Origin: a virus
Length of the DNA: 28,403 nt
Strand: one strand, 5' to 3'
Virus record (IMG/VR): IMGVR_UViG_3300042483_000152
Location: 1-28,403 of that record
Part shown: one piece after another, positions 16,422-24,772 of the stretch
Layout of the letters: every line of letters starts with the position of its first letter
Position numbering within the stretch: the stretch's first letter is position 1
Position numbers and translations under genes: made by a program
The notes under the pieces: model-generated
Database searches by the model: none
Told to the model about the DNA's origin: nothing
Seen by the model: only the letters and a program-made list of their open reading frames with translations

Positions 16422-19400
16422 TTATGCTGTTACTAATGCAATTGCATTTGTTGCTCTTGTGTAAGTAAATGTTAGTATAACTGCACCTACACTTATACCC
16501 ACCGTTCCATCTCCTCCACCAATAACTTCTGCTGACCATGATGACGCTGGTGGCCCCCCAGAAGGTATTGTTGTCGGTATGTATGTACCCGGCTCTCCAG
16601 TCATTGTCATTGACGTATCTGCAAACTCTCTTTGCCATAGACCAGTTTTTGTTCCTGCCGTAGCTGACCGCCCTCTGATTTTAAATACAAATGTAGGTAT
16701 AGCTACATCATCTGGGTATTGAGCAATTAGTTTACCTATATTGAACAAGAATCTTCTTTTTAATGTAGTCTGGTCTATATTATCTGATGCTAATATGTAT
16801 GCCGATGGGGCTGGGTCTGTTTCTAAGTAGAAGTTTAATCCATCTCTTGCTGCAATAACATTTGATTCTGAAACCCCAGCTGTGTCAATATAAGCACAAA
16901 CATCTAATGTAGCATCATTAAACATATCTACTGAAATTATCGCATTAATAGTATCAACCAAACACGTTGCATTTGTATTTGCATAGTCCTGACCGTTTGC
17001 TAGTATATCTGCTTCCGCTTGATTGTCAGCATCTAATTGCGATATTAAAGAGGTATATGTGTCTGCTGGTACAGTATATGTTACATAAGTACCACTAGAG
17101 CCTTCTGTACAGTCATCTTTTTGAAATGATTCACTAATTTCAATGTTGCTATAAACCGCGTCTGGAGTATTGATATAACTAATATTGTAAGAAGTTTTAG
17201 GTATTGCATTAAACTCTCCAGACATTCCATTTACTACTGTAATGGTTGTATTGTAAGCTCCTCCTAGTGGAACATTTGTTAATGTGAAGTCAAGGTCATA
17301 AATGGAGTTATTGTTAATAACCAACTTGCCTGTATTAGCATCATCTAACCAATTGAATCCATTGTTGTTCTGTGGTTGAGAAAACTGCGCTGTGTACAGT
17401 ACAAATTCGGCATCGGTATTGTCAATAAATCTAAAGTCTACAACAGGGAAAGAGCTATTTGTTGTTAATGGTGCAGACGATGAATTGTCCATACTAAACA
17501 ACGATGCTATATAATCGGTAGAATCACTATTAGATAATGCAACAGCATCATACACAACTCCGCCAACGGCAGTAAAGCTATAACTAGCTAAATCTGGTTC
17601 TAATGGGTCAGTCTTTAGTCCACTATTGTAAATCTCTGTACTATCTGCTTCAATAACAAGTGAAGCACTAGAACCTGTTGGCCAAGGATATCCTGTGACG
17701 CTATGAGCTATTGCAATTGTTACCGAATCCCCTTCAAATACTGGAGATATGACTCCTGTACTTGTAGCAAAAATATTGCCTATGTTGATTCCATTAACAA
17801 CTGGAACAAGTATTAAATCTACATGAGGGTCTGCATCTTTAGTTAGTGAGTAGTTTACTGTAACTGGTAAAGCCTCTCTAGTTAATATAGAGTAAGTATC
17901 AGAATATGTTCCTACCGTTAATGTAGTTCCAACTGAAGTATCGTAAGACGCTGATGATGTTCTTCTAACTTGTGCAGTTTGGCTATTGGTTATAGTCCCT
18001 GCTGTTGAAACCCAAGTTCCACCATTTATTCTATATTCTCCACCAACAATTGAAATATCTACCAATCCTGTAATTCCTGTTATTGTAACAATGTTTGAGC
18101 TGTACATCGTACTAATTTCAGCTTCGGTTACATCGGTAAATACAAATGCAGTCGGAGTTTCATCCTTAGTTGTTACACTAAATGTAGAAGACACAGAACC
18201 CACTGTAAGCGTTGTAGATAAAGTAGTGTTCTCTATTGCAGACGATGTTAATCGAACTGAAACATTTGAGTCTGGATTTACAAATCCCGATGTGTTTGTC
18301 CACGCTTCTTCGTTGATACGATACTGTCCGCTTCCAGAAATACTTATTGGAGCAGGTATATTATTACCTATAATCAATACAGGATTGGATTCGTATAATG
18401 TGCTGTAATTCGCACCCATAATAGTATTCAAATCAAATAGATTAGGGTTTGAGTTACCCTCTTCAATCGTAAGACATACTTTTTTTGTTGTAGCAGAACC
18501 ACCACTTGGCGTAAAGGTAAACGTAAAGTTGTCTGCTCCTGTTTCACCAAAATCTGGAGTGTAAGTAGCTATGCCTGTTGTAGAATTATACACAGCAACT
18601 CCTTTAGTTCCGTTTGTAACAAGAGATATGCCAGACGCAGGTATTACATAAGTATCGTCTAACTGCCAGCTAACTGTATTAAAAGGTATAGAAACTAAAA
18701 CATCCCCTGACGTTTCATTGGTAAGTAAATACTCATTATAAAATATATCGTAGTACCCTATAATCTTTTTACCAGATTCATATACTTCCTGCAATGTCTT
18801 TTTAAAGTACTTACTCATTTTGCCAGAAATAGTATCTACGCCATCAAGCCCTGCTCGAATAGGTTCGCTTCTAAAAGGGTCTACAAAGTAAATATTGTTA
18901 TTCCATTCAGCGTAGCTTTCTTTTGCGTTGCCCATACCAATATTCTTGCCATTGTAACGAACAAAGTTAAAAAGCCTGACAGATATAGCATATTGCGCTG
19001 TTGCTTGCTGGTCTTCTAAAACCGATTGAAAAACAGGAACATATCCTACCTTTAACTCTTGAAGTACAACCAATACGTTGTTTCTTTGGCGTATTTTTCT
19101 TATCCAGCCGTAGTTTGATGAGGTTTCACCATCACCATCTCCATAAATATTTTCAGGGTAAAACTTTACAAGCCCATTTACTATTGAACCTCTTTGAAAA
19201 ACATCTGAATATCTAATACTCCCTCTTCTTTCTATTCTACCTAATTCATCGTTATATGTTCTTGGCTTTCCGTAAGAATAAAATTCGCTTGCGTAAAAGT
19301 CACTGAAGTTAAAATCTTCAACTACAATAAGGTCTGTTTGGGTTAAATCTACGGCATTAGCCATCTGTCTAGTTTTTATATAGACATCTCCTGTTTTTAT

Positions 19401-21602
19401 TGTTCCAGAAGTTACGCTATGCGCCCCATCAATAATTGGGTAAGACAACCCTATTTCATAAAATAATTGCTCCGCATATTCCTGCTGACCGTTTACGGTA
19501 GTTACTCGTTTTTTAGGTGTATAGATTTCAAGAAGTGCATTATTGTTGCCTAAAACAAGAGGGTCTACATCGGCAGGCTTTTGAACCTTTAAATAATAAT
19601 TAGTAACAGGAGGTTCATCAGTAGTTACGTCTATTGTAAAATCTACAACCTCAACATCAATTTTATTAAACCAATTTTTAACTGTTGTATCATCTCCTAT
19701 ATTGTAATAAACAAAAGTACATCTATCGCCTGGGCTATACTCATAGTTTAAAACACTTGACGAATTTTTCTCATTGAATTTTAATAATGAGTTTATATTA
19801 AATGTAAAATAATTCGCATCAGTTCTTGTATAATCTATTTCTCCTTGAACCCACAATGTTGTTTGGTGTGTGGTATTTTTAGACAAACCCCACCCATAAT
19901 ACGCTGCATCGGCAGGAGGGTTATGGTTTATTTGCCAAGTAATCATAGAAGCAAGTCCTTCTATTTGTGAGTAAGAAGGTGTTTTTATAATATACCTATC
20001 ATCAGTACATATAGGGAAGTATCTTCCCCATCTGTCCTTATACCACAAAAATGCTTGATAACTTGAATTTGATTTTAAGGTAGGCCTGCTTACTAATTCA
20101 CCAGTTCCTGCCCCAAACAACTCAACACTTACGGATAATGTTTGTTCTTTTTTACCACTAGGCGTTTCATTAGAACGTCTTGTAGAATAAGTTAATATAA
20201 CCTCATCTCCAGAAACACTAACGGAAAATGGGAACAGCAATGATACACCAAAAGATGTAACAGCAGCTAATGTATTATTATTTTCAGTATCTTTAACTGT
20301 ATATATATAATCAGAACCTGGGTATAGATTGCCATCTAAATCCGATACAACAATTTTAAATTTATCCCCAGTTTTAGCTACCCCTCTATAATAAACCGTA
20401 GTTCTTCTAAAATTAGGTTTAAATATGCTATCATTGACTACTACCTGAACCCAATTAGCTACCCTTAAAGCTCCTAAAGGATTTTCTGGCACTTTAGCTA
20501 CATTTGGATTATAAGTAACCGATTCAATCAAAACATCTGTTTCTGGTCTTGGATAGCCTTCTGTAAGTCCACCTAATGCTAAAAGATTTCCATTAACATT
20601 TTCTAATGTTTCGCACTTTAAAGGAACAAAATCATAAGGTATATCCGTTATTAAGGGGTCTTCATTTATATAAAGTCCATCATTGTAAAAACAAAAACTG
20701 TATATATTTGTTACAGGGTCGTAAACTTCACGAATTTCACCCTCAAAACTTATAACTAAATTTGGTAAAGCTAATATTGCAGCCCTTGTTATGCTTTTTA
20801 TTGAGAAAAAATCTTGATTCCCTATTCTTGCAATAACATTTAAAGACTTAGCTCTATTCGTTCCAATATTTACATGAACAATAAGCACGTTATTTTTTGT
20901 AACAACTGAACCTACCGCTTGCGTATCTTCATCTTCTGGAACTTCTCTTTTACTTATAATTGAGAAAGAGCTATATTCATCATCCAAATAAATATATTGA
21001 TACATAAATTGGAATAGCCTTTCCTTTAATAAGTTAGAGCCTCTTGTTGAATCGCTTCTATACTCTACTAAAGGAGGTGTCATCGGTTGCGCCTTGATAA
21101 TCAAAAAATCATCTTGTTCAAGAGGGCCATAACCACCAGCTTCTAATCTTGTTAGGTTGGTTATACATGGCTGATTTTTACCATCTGTCCACGCTAATAA
21201 GTAATCATTAATTAGCTTAATGTCATTTACATAATATTCAGGGTCTAATGGAAGAATATCTTTATCGCCACTATCCGTAAGGTTAGTAAATATATTTTCT
21301 TGCGTATTGTTATCGTAATTTAATTTCGCTATAACATTGTACTGTTGCGAATTGTAAATAAAAGAATACGCTGTACGTGTTACTTCAAACCCTGCCGCAC
21401 CAATAGTCTTATTCAATCCTGTTGGCAAAGTATTTGTAATTAAAGCATTGCTTTCTGGATTAGTGGCAAGACCTTCTTCGCTTTCAGAAGTTCCCGTAAC
21501 ACGAACATTGTACGCATCTACGTAATCATTCTGTTGAATAAATTCAACAGCATCATCCGTATTCATTCCACCTTGACGAAATAACTTTATATTCTCTGCC
21601 AT
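16422..21602 (-). CDS. Muzzle / tail stabilization protein with Ig-like and DUF5977-like extension (1726 aa)
   Basis: Residues 1 to about 960 resemble the large distal tail protein of crAss-like podoviruses: an N-terminus with FRQGGMNTDD and DAYNVR, then beta-rich repeats and a conserved-looking end (FVDPFRSEP, GKKIIGYYDIFYNEYLLT, about 941-960). This part probably forms the beta-propeller nozzle closing the tail. The remainder is unlike it: an Ig/cadherin-like domain (about 965-1045, with YTPDFGETGADNFTFTF), two homologous domains of about 95 residues (1049-1146, 1147-1243, each with YRIN(E/G)xxW and LTVG), further beta-rich regions, and a DUF5977-like domain (about 1490-1546, SFQKDDC ... 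YTVPADTY ... ANTNATC). These modules are typical of surface adhesins of Bacteroidota. The ATG at 21602 lies 4 bases after the preceding gene. The usual C-terminal muzzle signature is absent here and occurs in the next gene. Confidence 0.8.
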   Translation of the reverse strand: MAENIKLFRQGGMNTDDAVEFIQQNDYVDAYNVRVTGTSESEEGLATNPESNALITNTLPTGLNKTIGAAGFEVTRTAYSFIYNSQQYNVIAKLNYDNNTQENIFTNLTDSGDKDILPLDPEYYVNDIKLINDYLLAWTDGKNQPCITNLTRLEAGGYGPLEQDDFLIIKAQPMTPPLVEYRSDSTRGSNLLKERLFQFMYQYIYLDDEYSSFSIISKREVPEDEDTQAVGSVVTKNNVLIVHVNIGTNRAKSLNVIARIGNQDFFSIKSITRAAILALPNLVISFEGEIREVYDPVTNIYSFCFYNDGLYINEDPLITDIPYDFVPLKCETLENVNGNLLALGGLTEGYPRPETDVLIESVTYNPNVAKVPENPLGALRVANWVQVVVNDSIFKPNFRRTTVYYRGVAKTGDKFKIVVSDLDGNLYPGSDYIYTVKDTENNNTLAAVTSFGVSLLFPFSVSVSGDEVILTYSTRRSNETPSGKKEQTLSVSVELFGAGTGELVSRPTLKSNSSYQAFLWYKDRWGRYFPICTDDRYIIKTPSYSQIEGLASMITWQINHNPPADAAYYGWGLSKNTTHQTTLWVQGEIDYTRTDANYFTFNINSLLKFNEKNSSSVLNYEYSPGDRCTFVYYNIGDDTTVKNWFNKIDVEVVDFTIDVTTDEPPVTNYYLKVQKPADVDPLVLGNNNALLEIYTPKKRVTTVNGQQEYAEQLFYEIGLSYPIIDGAHSVTSGTIKTGDVYIKTRQMANAVDLTQTDLIVVEDFNFSDFYASEFYSYGKPRTYNDELGRIERRGSIRYSDVFQRGSIVNGLVKFYPENIYGDGDGETSSNYGWIRKIRQRNNVLVVLQELKVGYVPVFQSVLEDQQATAQYAISVRLFNFVRYNGKNIGMGNAKESYAEWNNNIYFVDPFRSEPIRAGLDGVDTISGKMSKYFKKTLQEVYESGKKIIGYYDIFYNEYLLTNETSGDVLVSIPFNTVSWQLDDTYVIPASGISLVTNGTKGVAVYNSTTGIATYTPDFGETGADNFTFTFTPSGGSATTKKVCLTIEEGNSNPNLFDLNTIMGANYSTLYESNPVLIIGNNIPAPISISGSGQYRINEEAWTNTSGFVNPDSNVSVRLTSSAIENTTLSTTLTVGSVSSTFSVTTKDETPTAFVFTDVTEAEISTMYSSNIVTITGITGLVDISIVGGEYRINGGTWVSTAGTITNSQTAQVRRTSSASYDTSVGTTLTVGTYSDTYSILTREALPVTVNYSLTKDADPHVDLILVPVVNGINIGNIFATSTGVISPVFEGDSVTIAIAHSVTGYPWPTGSSASLVIEADSTEIYNSGLKTDPLEPDLASYSFTAVGGVVYDAVALSNSDSTDYIASLFSMDNSSSAPLTTNSSFPVVDFRFIDNTDAEFVLYTAQFSQPQNNNGFNWLDDANTGKLVINNNSIYDLDFTLTNVPLGGAYNTTITVVNGMSGEFNAIPKTSYNISYINTPDAVYSNIEISESFQKDDCTEGSSGTYVTYTVPADTYTSLISQLDADNQAEADILANGQDYANTNATCLVDTINAIISVDMFNDATLDVCAYIDTAGVSESNVIAARDGLNFYLETDPAPSAYILASDNIDQTTLKRRFLFNIGKLIAQYPDDVAIPTFVFKIRGRSATAGTKTGLWQREFADTSMTMTGEPGTYIPTTIPSGGPPASSWSAEVIGGGDGTVGISVGAVILTFTYTRATNAIALVTA
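17870..18455 (-). repeat. Two tandem Ig-like protein repeats in the muzzle extension
   Basis: Two consecutive segments of about 95 codons encode related proteins: each has a xYSS/xYES-(N)-(I)VxI entry, YRINEEAW or YRINGGTW, xVRxTSSA, TTLTVG and a closing FSVTT or YSILT. They differ widely at the DNA level, so the duplication is old or was acquired as a pair. Confidence 0.75.
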
Positions 21603-21606
21603 AATA

Positions 21607-22380
21607 TTATGCTCTAGCGGTTAAGCCAGTCAAACTTCTCTTCTTGGCTGTAAATTCTGAAGCGTAAGCCTTATTAATACGCATTTTTGCTAAACGCATT
21701 TCTCTATAATACTCGTTTTTGTATTCTCTTACCTGACCTGCACTAAACTTTTTAACCATATCAGTAGAACTTTTCCATCTAATATAACACATAAACGCCT
21801 CTTCAGCCATCGTGTTAATAAAATAATCGTCATCAGTTTCCTTGTAGCCATCGGATAGGTATTCAAAAAGTATTTCTTCATATTTGTTTTTTGGATTAAG
21901 CAAAATGACTTTTGCTCCCTCATCAATATCAAAGTCGCAAATTTGTGCTGTACCACTATTTAAACCAAATAGAGTATAAGACGTTCCGCCCCACCAGTAA
22001 TTACTGTAAAGATACGGATAAGGCAATGGTGCTACATAGTTGCCTATCGTGGTAAGCTCTGGAACACCTGCATTTCTATCTTCTTCATTCCGATAAATAG
22101 CATGATATTGCGAAAGTTGCTCATTCTTTGTAAATGTTATAATCTCTCCTCTTTCGTTAACAATACCCATTTTTGAATAGGTAAGATAATCTACTGGAAG
22201 ATTTACCGTATTATTTGGATTAACAGGAAGCAACACAGTCATCATTTGACCTGTAATATCTAAATTGAATGCACGAGAACCACGAACACCAATATTATAC
22301 AAACGTCTAAATTGATGCGAGCTTTGGTCTGCGCTATCTAAAAATTGTGCTACTAATTGTCTTAATCCTATCGTTGCCAT
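21607..22380 (-). CDS. Tail ring / adaptor protein (257 aa)
   Basis: The protein (MATIGLRQLVAQFLDSADQS) is of mixed alpha/beta character. It resembles structural proteins encoded just before the muzzle in crAss-like phages, which form rings below the portal. A Tyr-rich region (residues about 117-140, PYPYLYSNYWWGG) and a basic Arg/Lys/Tyr-rich helical end (residues 210-250) are visible. Spacing to both neighbours is 2-4 bases. The exact ring position cannot be told from sequence. Confidence 0.7.
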   Translation of the reverse strand: MATIGLRQLVAQFLDSADQSSHQFRRLYNIGVRGSRAFNLDITGQMMTVLLPVNPNNTVNLPVDYLTYSKMGIVNERGEIITFTKNEQLSQYHAIYRNEEDRNAGVPELTTIGNYVAPLPYPYLYSNYWWGGTSYTLFGLNSGTAQICDFDIDEGAKVILLNPKNKYEEILFEYLSDGYKETDDDYFINTMAEEAFMCYIRWKSSTDMVKKFSAGQVREYKNEYYREMRLAKMRINKAYASEFTAKKRSLTGLTARA

Positions 22381-22382
22381 AA

Positions 22383-23024
22383 TTATTGTACCGTTGATAA
22401 GTCACGAGCATCATTCATTACATCTTCTGGTAACCCCTTTGATACTCTTAACATTTGAAATATCTTTCCTATAATCTCACTCTCCACACTTTTTGGAACA
22501 TTAAGAGTAGCAGTTAGCAAATCGCCAGTACTACTTATAGCTCCAACCATTGTGATATTTACCGAAGTAAACATGTATTCTTGTATATTATCGTAATACA
22601 GTTTGCCATTCTCAATATAAGACAAAATAAAGCCACGCACAGCAGGCAACATATCCTGCATAAACTTATCCTTGTTTTTCATTAAAACTATCTGCCTACG
22701 TCTTCCCTGTATGCCTAGAGGAGTAATACTAACTATCTCTTGGTTGTTTGGTAACGCAGCAGGTATTTGTGGTAAAACAGAATAGTTCTGCTTTAGTAAA
22801 CTATCGTAAGCAACAGGAACACTTGTAAATGTAGATGTGAACGTATCATTTGCATAAGTAGTTTCACCTAAGTTACTATTCTCAAATGCGTTTTTCCTTG
22901 CCTGAACAGCAACTTCTTGCGCCACCAATTCAGCAATATACCTTAAACTGAAAGATGCGTCATCAGAAGGAATGCCACCATATAGCATTGTCCTAATTTG
23001 TTCACTTATTTGCTGATATGTCAT
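22383..23024 (-). CDS. Tail ring / adaptor protein (213 aa)
   Basis: The N-terminal pattern (MTYQQISEQIRTMLYGGIPSD, then SFSLRYIAELVAQEVAVQAR) resembles ring proteins of crAss-like phages that dock on the portal. A basic RRRQIV stretch follows near residue 107. The start ATG overlaps the stop of the upstream gene (ATGA), giving translational coupling, and the next gene starts 2 bases later. The role is assigned from sequence style and from location between head genes and muzzle. Confidence 0.7.
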   Translation of the reverse strand: MTYQQISEQIRTMLYGGIPSDDASFSLRYIAELVAQEVAVQARKNAFENSNLGETTYANDTFTSTFTSVPVAYDSLLKQNYSVLPQIPAALPNNQEIVSITPLGIQGRRRQIVLMKNKDKFMQDMLPAVRGFILSYIENGKLYYDNIQEYMFTSVNITMVGAISSTGDLLTATLNVPKSVESEIIGKIFQMLRVSKGLPEDVMNDARDLSTVQ

Positions 23025-23674
23025 TTCGCTTGTTGGGTTTCTAATTGTCCAAATTGTTGCAACATGCCATCTCTCATGTTCATTGCAATATCTTGTAATG
23101 CAAGATAAATAATATTATCTAAATCTGTTTGATTCCACTCTGGCTGAACAGATAAGGTTGCATTATAAACAGGTCTGCCACTAACCAATGTGTATGCCCA
23201 AACACTTGTTGTAGGAGCTTTTAAATACACTAAAACAGCACTCGTTAAATTAGTAGGATAGAACTGTAAATATGTTTTGTATTCCGTATAAATAGGAAAT
23301 GTAGATGTAGGAGCTTCTATCTTTGATGATAAATGGTTTGCCAATCTATCTTTTTCTACTCTAACTATTGGGTATTGTTCAGTACCAACGACATGTGTTA
23401 AAGCATCTACGTGAAATAAATCAGCAGGAAATGTATATTTTCCAGCCGAAGAACCAGTAGTAGGCAAAGTCAAATCAATTGGGTCACTAAAAAATCTACT
23501 TAAAGCATCAGATATACGCTGTGTCTTATAATATTGTGCATAAAGAGAATTATAATATTTAATTTCCGCTCTAGGGAATATCAAATTAAAATCATTTGGA
23601 GAAATATTCCCCAAAAAACCGCTCTTATTGGCACGATACTGAATTAACTTATATATTTCGTTGATGTTTGCCAT
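23021..23674 (-). CDS. Head-tail adaptor / ring protein (217 aa)
   Basis: I place the start at the ATG at 23674 (MANINEIYKLIQYRANKSGF). An in-frame upstream start at 23707 would overlap a promoter-like box and add an atypical Cys-containing peptide. The protein has an N-terminal helix, a central beta region (KYTFPADLFHVDALTHV) and a C-terminal helix (DLDNIIYLALQDIAMNMRDG), a plan shared by connector proteins in Bacteroidota podoviruses. It is the first gene of the neck/tail unit and overlaps the next gene by ATGA. Confidence 0.7.
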   Translation of the reverse strand: MANINEIYKLIQYRANKSGFLGNISPNDFNLIFPRAEIKYYNSLYAQYYKTQRISDALSRFFSDPIDLTLPTTGSSAGKYTFPADLFHVDALTHVVGTEQYPIVRVEKDRLANHLSSKIEAPTSTFPIYTEYKTYLQFYPTNLTSAVLVYLKAPTTSVWAYTLVSGRPVYNATLSVQPEWNQTDLDNIIYLALQDIAMNMRDGMLQQFGQLETQQAK

Positions 23675-23693
23675 TGACGTTTTTTTACTTAAA

Positions 23694-23701
23694 CAAATGT
23701 A
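23694..23701 (-). promoter_or_regulatory. Promoter-like -7 box TACATTTG
   Basis: On the minus strand GTTACATTTGTTTAAG lies 19 bases before the ATG at 23674 and 34 bases downstream of a hairpin terminator. It matches TAnnTTTG and shares TTTAA downstream with the box at 3234. Placed between a terminator and the first neck gene, it is the best-supported promoter in the window. Confidence 0.65.
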
Positions 23702-23729
23702 ACACAAAAAAGATAATAGTTTTTTAAAT

Positions 23730-23760
23730 CAAAAAACCCCACACCTTTCAGCATGGGGTA
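23730..23760 (-). terminator. Rho-independent terminator after the 303-residue gene
   Basis: On the minus strand, ACCCCATGC and GTGTGGGGT pair (9 pairs, two of them G-T) around a 6-base loop TGAAAG, followed by a run of six T. It lies 37 bases after the stop codon of the 303-residue gene and ends the head-gene unit. Confidence 0.85.
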
Positions 23761-23796
23761 AAACAAAGAGAGAATTTGGACAGAATCCTCTTTTTA

Positions 23797-24708
23797 TTAA
23801 ATCAATTTAGAAACTTGCTCAAATAAATCAAGAATTTCTTGTTCCTTATCTACTGCCCTTTCAGCTAATTGACTTGCAACATCCGCATTTGGCGCGATGC
23901 TAGTAATATCTGCCTTACTTTCTGACCAGATAAGCTTGCCGCTGTTTTTGTTTACAGAAACAATACCAACCTTTACAGCTTCAGCAAAAGCATACTGATA
24001 CTTATTTTTTGGATTTACAAAATGCTTAACGAAGTAAGCAGGATTTGCCTTAGCGTTTACGATGAAGTCTTTTCTTACTCCTGCTTCGCTTTGCTCCAAG
24101 CTTATGCCTAAAACACTTGCAAACTCATACATCTCTTTTACAGAAGCATTTCTTGCAGCACTTTCAGATTCCCATGCTAAATCAAGGTTCGCTTGTGTAC
24201 TCTTTAATATCGCTTCTGGGTTAAGAAGTCTATAAACAGGAGGTATCTTCTTTAACTGCTTTTTCTTAGCCTCATACATGTCTTGAATCATCAATGCAGC
24301 TAATTTAGACTTCTCTATTCCTCTAACCATCAACTTGCCATTTTTAAATTCAAGCTGATTGTCTGTATTTGAAAGCAATGATGCTTCTTCTTCTTTAGTT
24401 AAATCACGCTGTTCATCAATCCAAATAGATTCTTCTGTATTGATAAATCTCCACGCTCTTTGACGATTATCTTCTTCATCCCACGCAAGGCCACTATTGG
24501 GTATTGCAAATGTAGGAGGATATAAAGAATCGCTTTTACCTACACTTTTTTCGCTATTTCTTCCTGTTATAACAACAATCTCTGGCTTGTAAAGTGCATG
24601 CGTTCTAATTAACTCAAATTCAAAAACCTTATCCAAGTCATCAACAACATGGGTAGGCTTTTTCCCGAAATTGGGATTTCCTTTTTTCTTTTCAATTAAT
24701 GCTTCCAT
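23797..24708 (-). CDS. Hypothetical protein downstream of the capsid gene (303 aa)
   Basis: I do not recognise this family. It begins with a basic segment (EALIEKKKGNPNFGKKPTH), has a beta-like middle part (residues about 30-75) and is helical and charged after about residue 130 (KLAALMIQDMYEAKKKQLKK). It has no cysteine, signal peptide or membrane segment. It is bracketed by two hairpin terminators, one between it and the capsid gene and one after it. No promoter-like box is visible in front of it, so it is probably expressed by reduced read-through from the capsid gene. A minor capsid, head-completion or assembly role is possible from position only. Confidence 0.7.
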   Translation of the reverse strand: MEALIEKKKGNPNFGKKPTHVVDDLDKVFEFELIRTHALYKPEIVVITGRNSEKSVGKSDSLYPPTFAIPNSGLAWDEEDNRQRAWRFINTEESIWIDEQRDLTKEEEASLLSNTDNQLEFKNGKLMVRGIEKSKLAALMIQDMYEAKKKQLKKIPPVYRLLNPEAILKSTQANLDLAWESESAARNASVKEMYEFASVLGISLEQSEAGVRKDFIVNAKANPAYFVKHFVNPKNKYQYAFAEAVKVGIVSVNKNSGKLIWSESKADITSIAPNADVASQLAERAVDKEQEILDLFEQVSKLI

Positions 24709-24730
24709 TTTTTTCTCTTTGGTTTTTATT

Positions 24731-24761
24731 TAAAAAAGGGTGGAGAATTTCCCCACCCTTC
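24731..24761 (-). terminator. Hairpin terminator just after the major capsid gene
   Basis: On the minus strand AAGGGTGGGG and CTCCACCCTT pair (10 pairs, one G-T) around the loop AAATT, followed by TTTTAAATAA. It starts 12 bases after the capsid stop codon. It probably stabilises or ends the capsid transcript and lowers expression of the next gene. Confidence 0.85.
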
Positions 24762-24772
24762 TTGCCTAATTA

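Noticed and set aside
16381-16638. Minus-strand frame of 85 codons at the end of the muzzle gene
   Set aside because: It lies nearly all inside the 1726-residue gene in another frame; its Trp/Arg/Cys/Asn-rich translation is not protein-like.
17986-18408. A 140-codon plus-strand frame opposite the Ig-like repeats
   Set aside because: It is Val/Thr-rich only because of the complement of the repeat codons, and the minus strand gives recognised domains.
23675-23707. Eleven-residue N-terminal extension (MCYICLSKKTS) of the first adaptor protein
   Set aside because: The upstream start lies within the promoter-like box, and the ATG at 23674 gives a more typical N-terminus.
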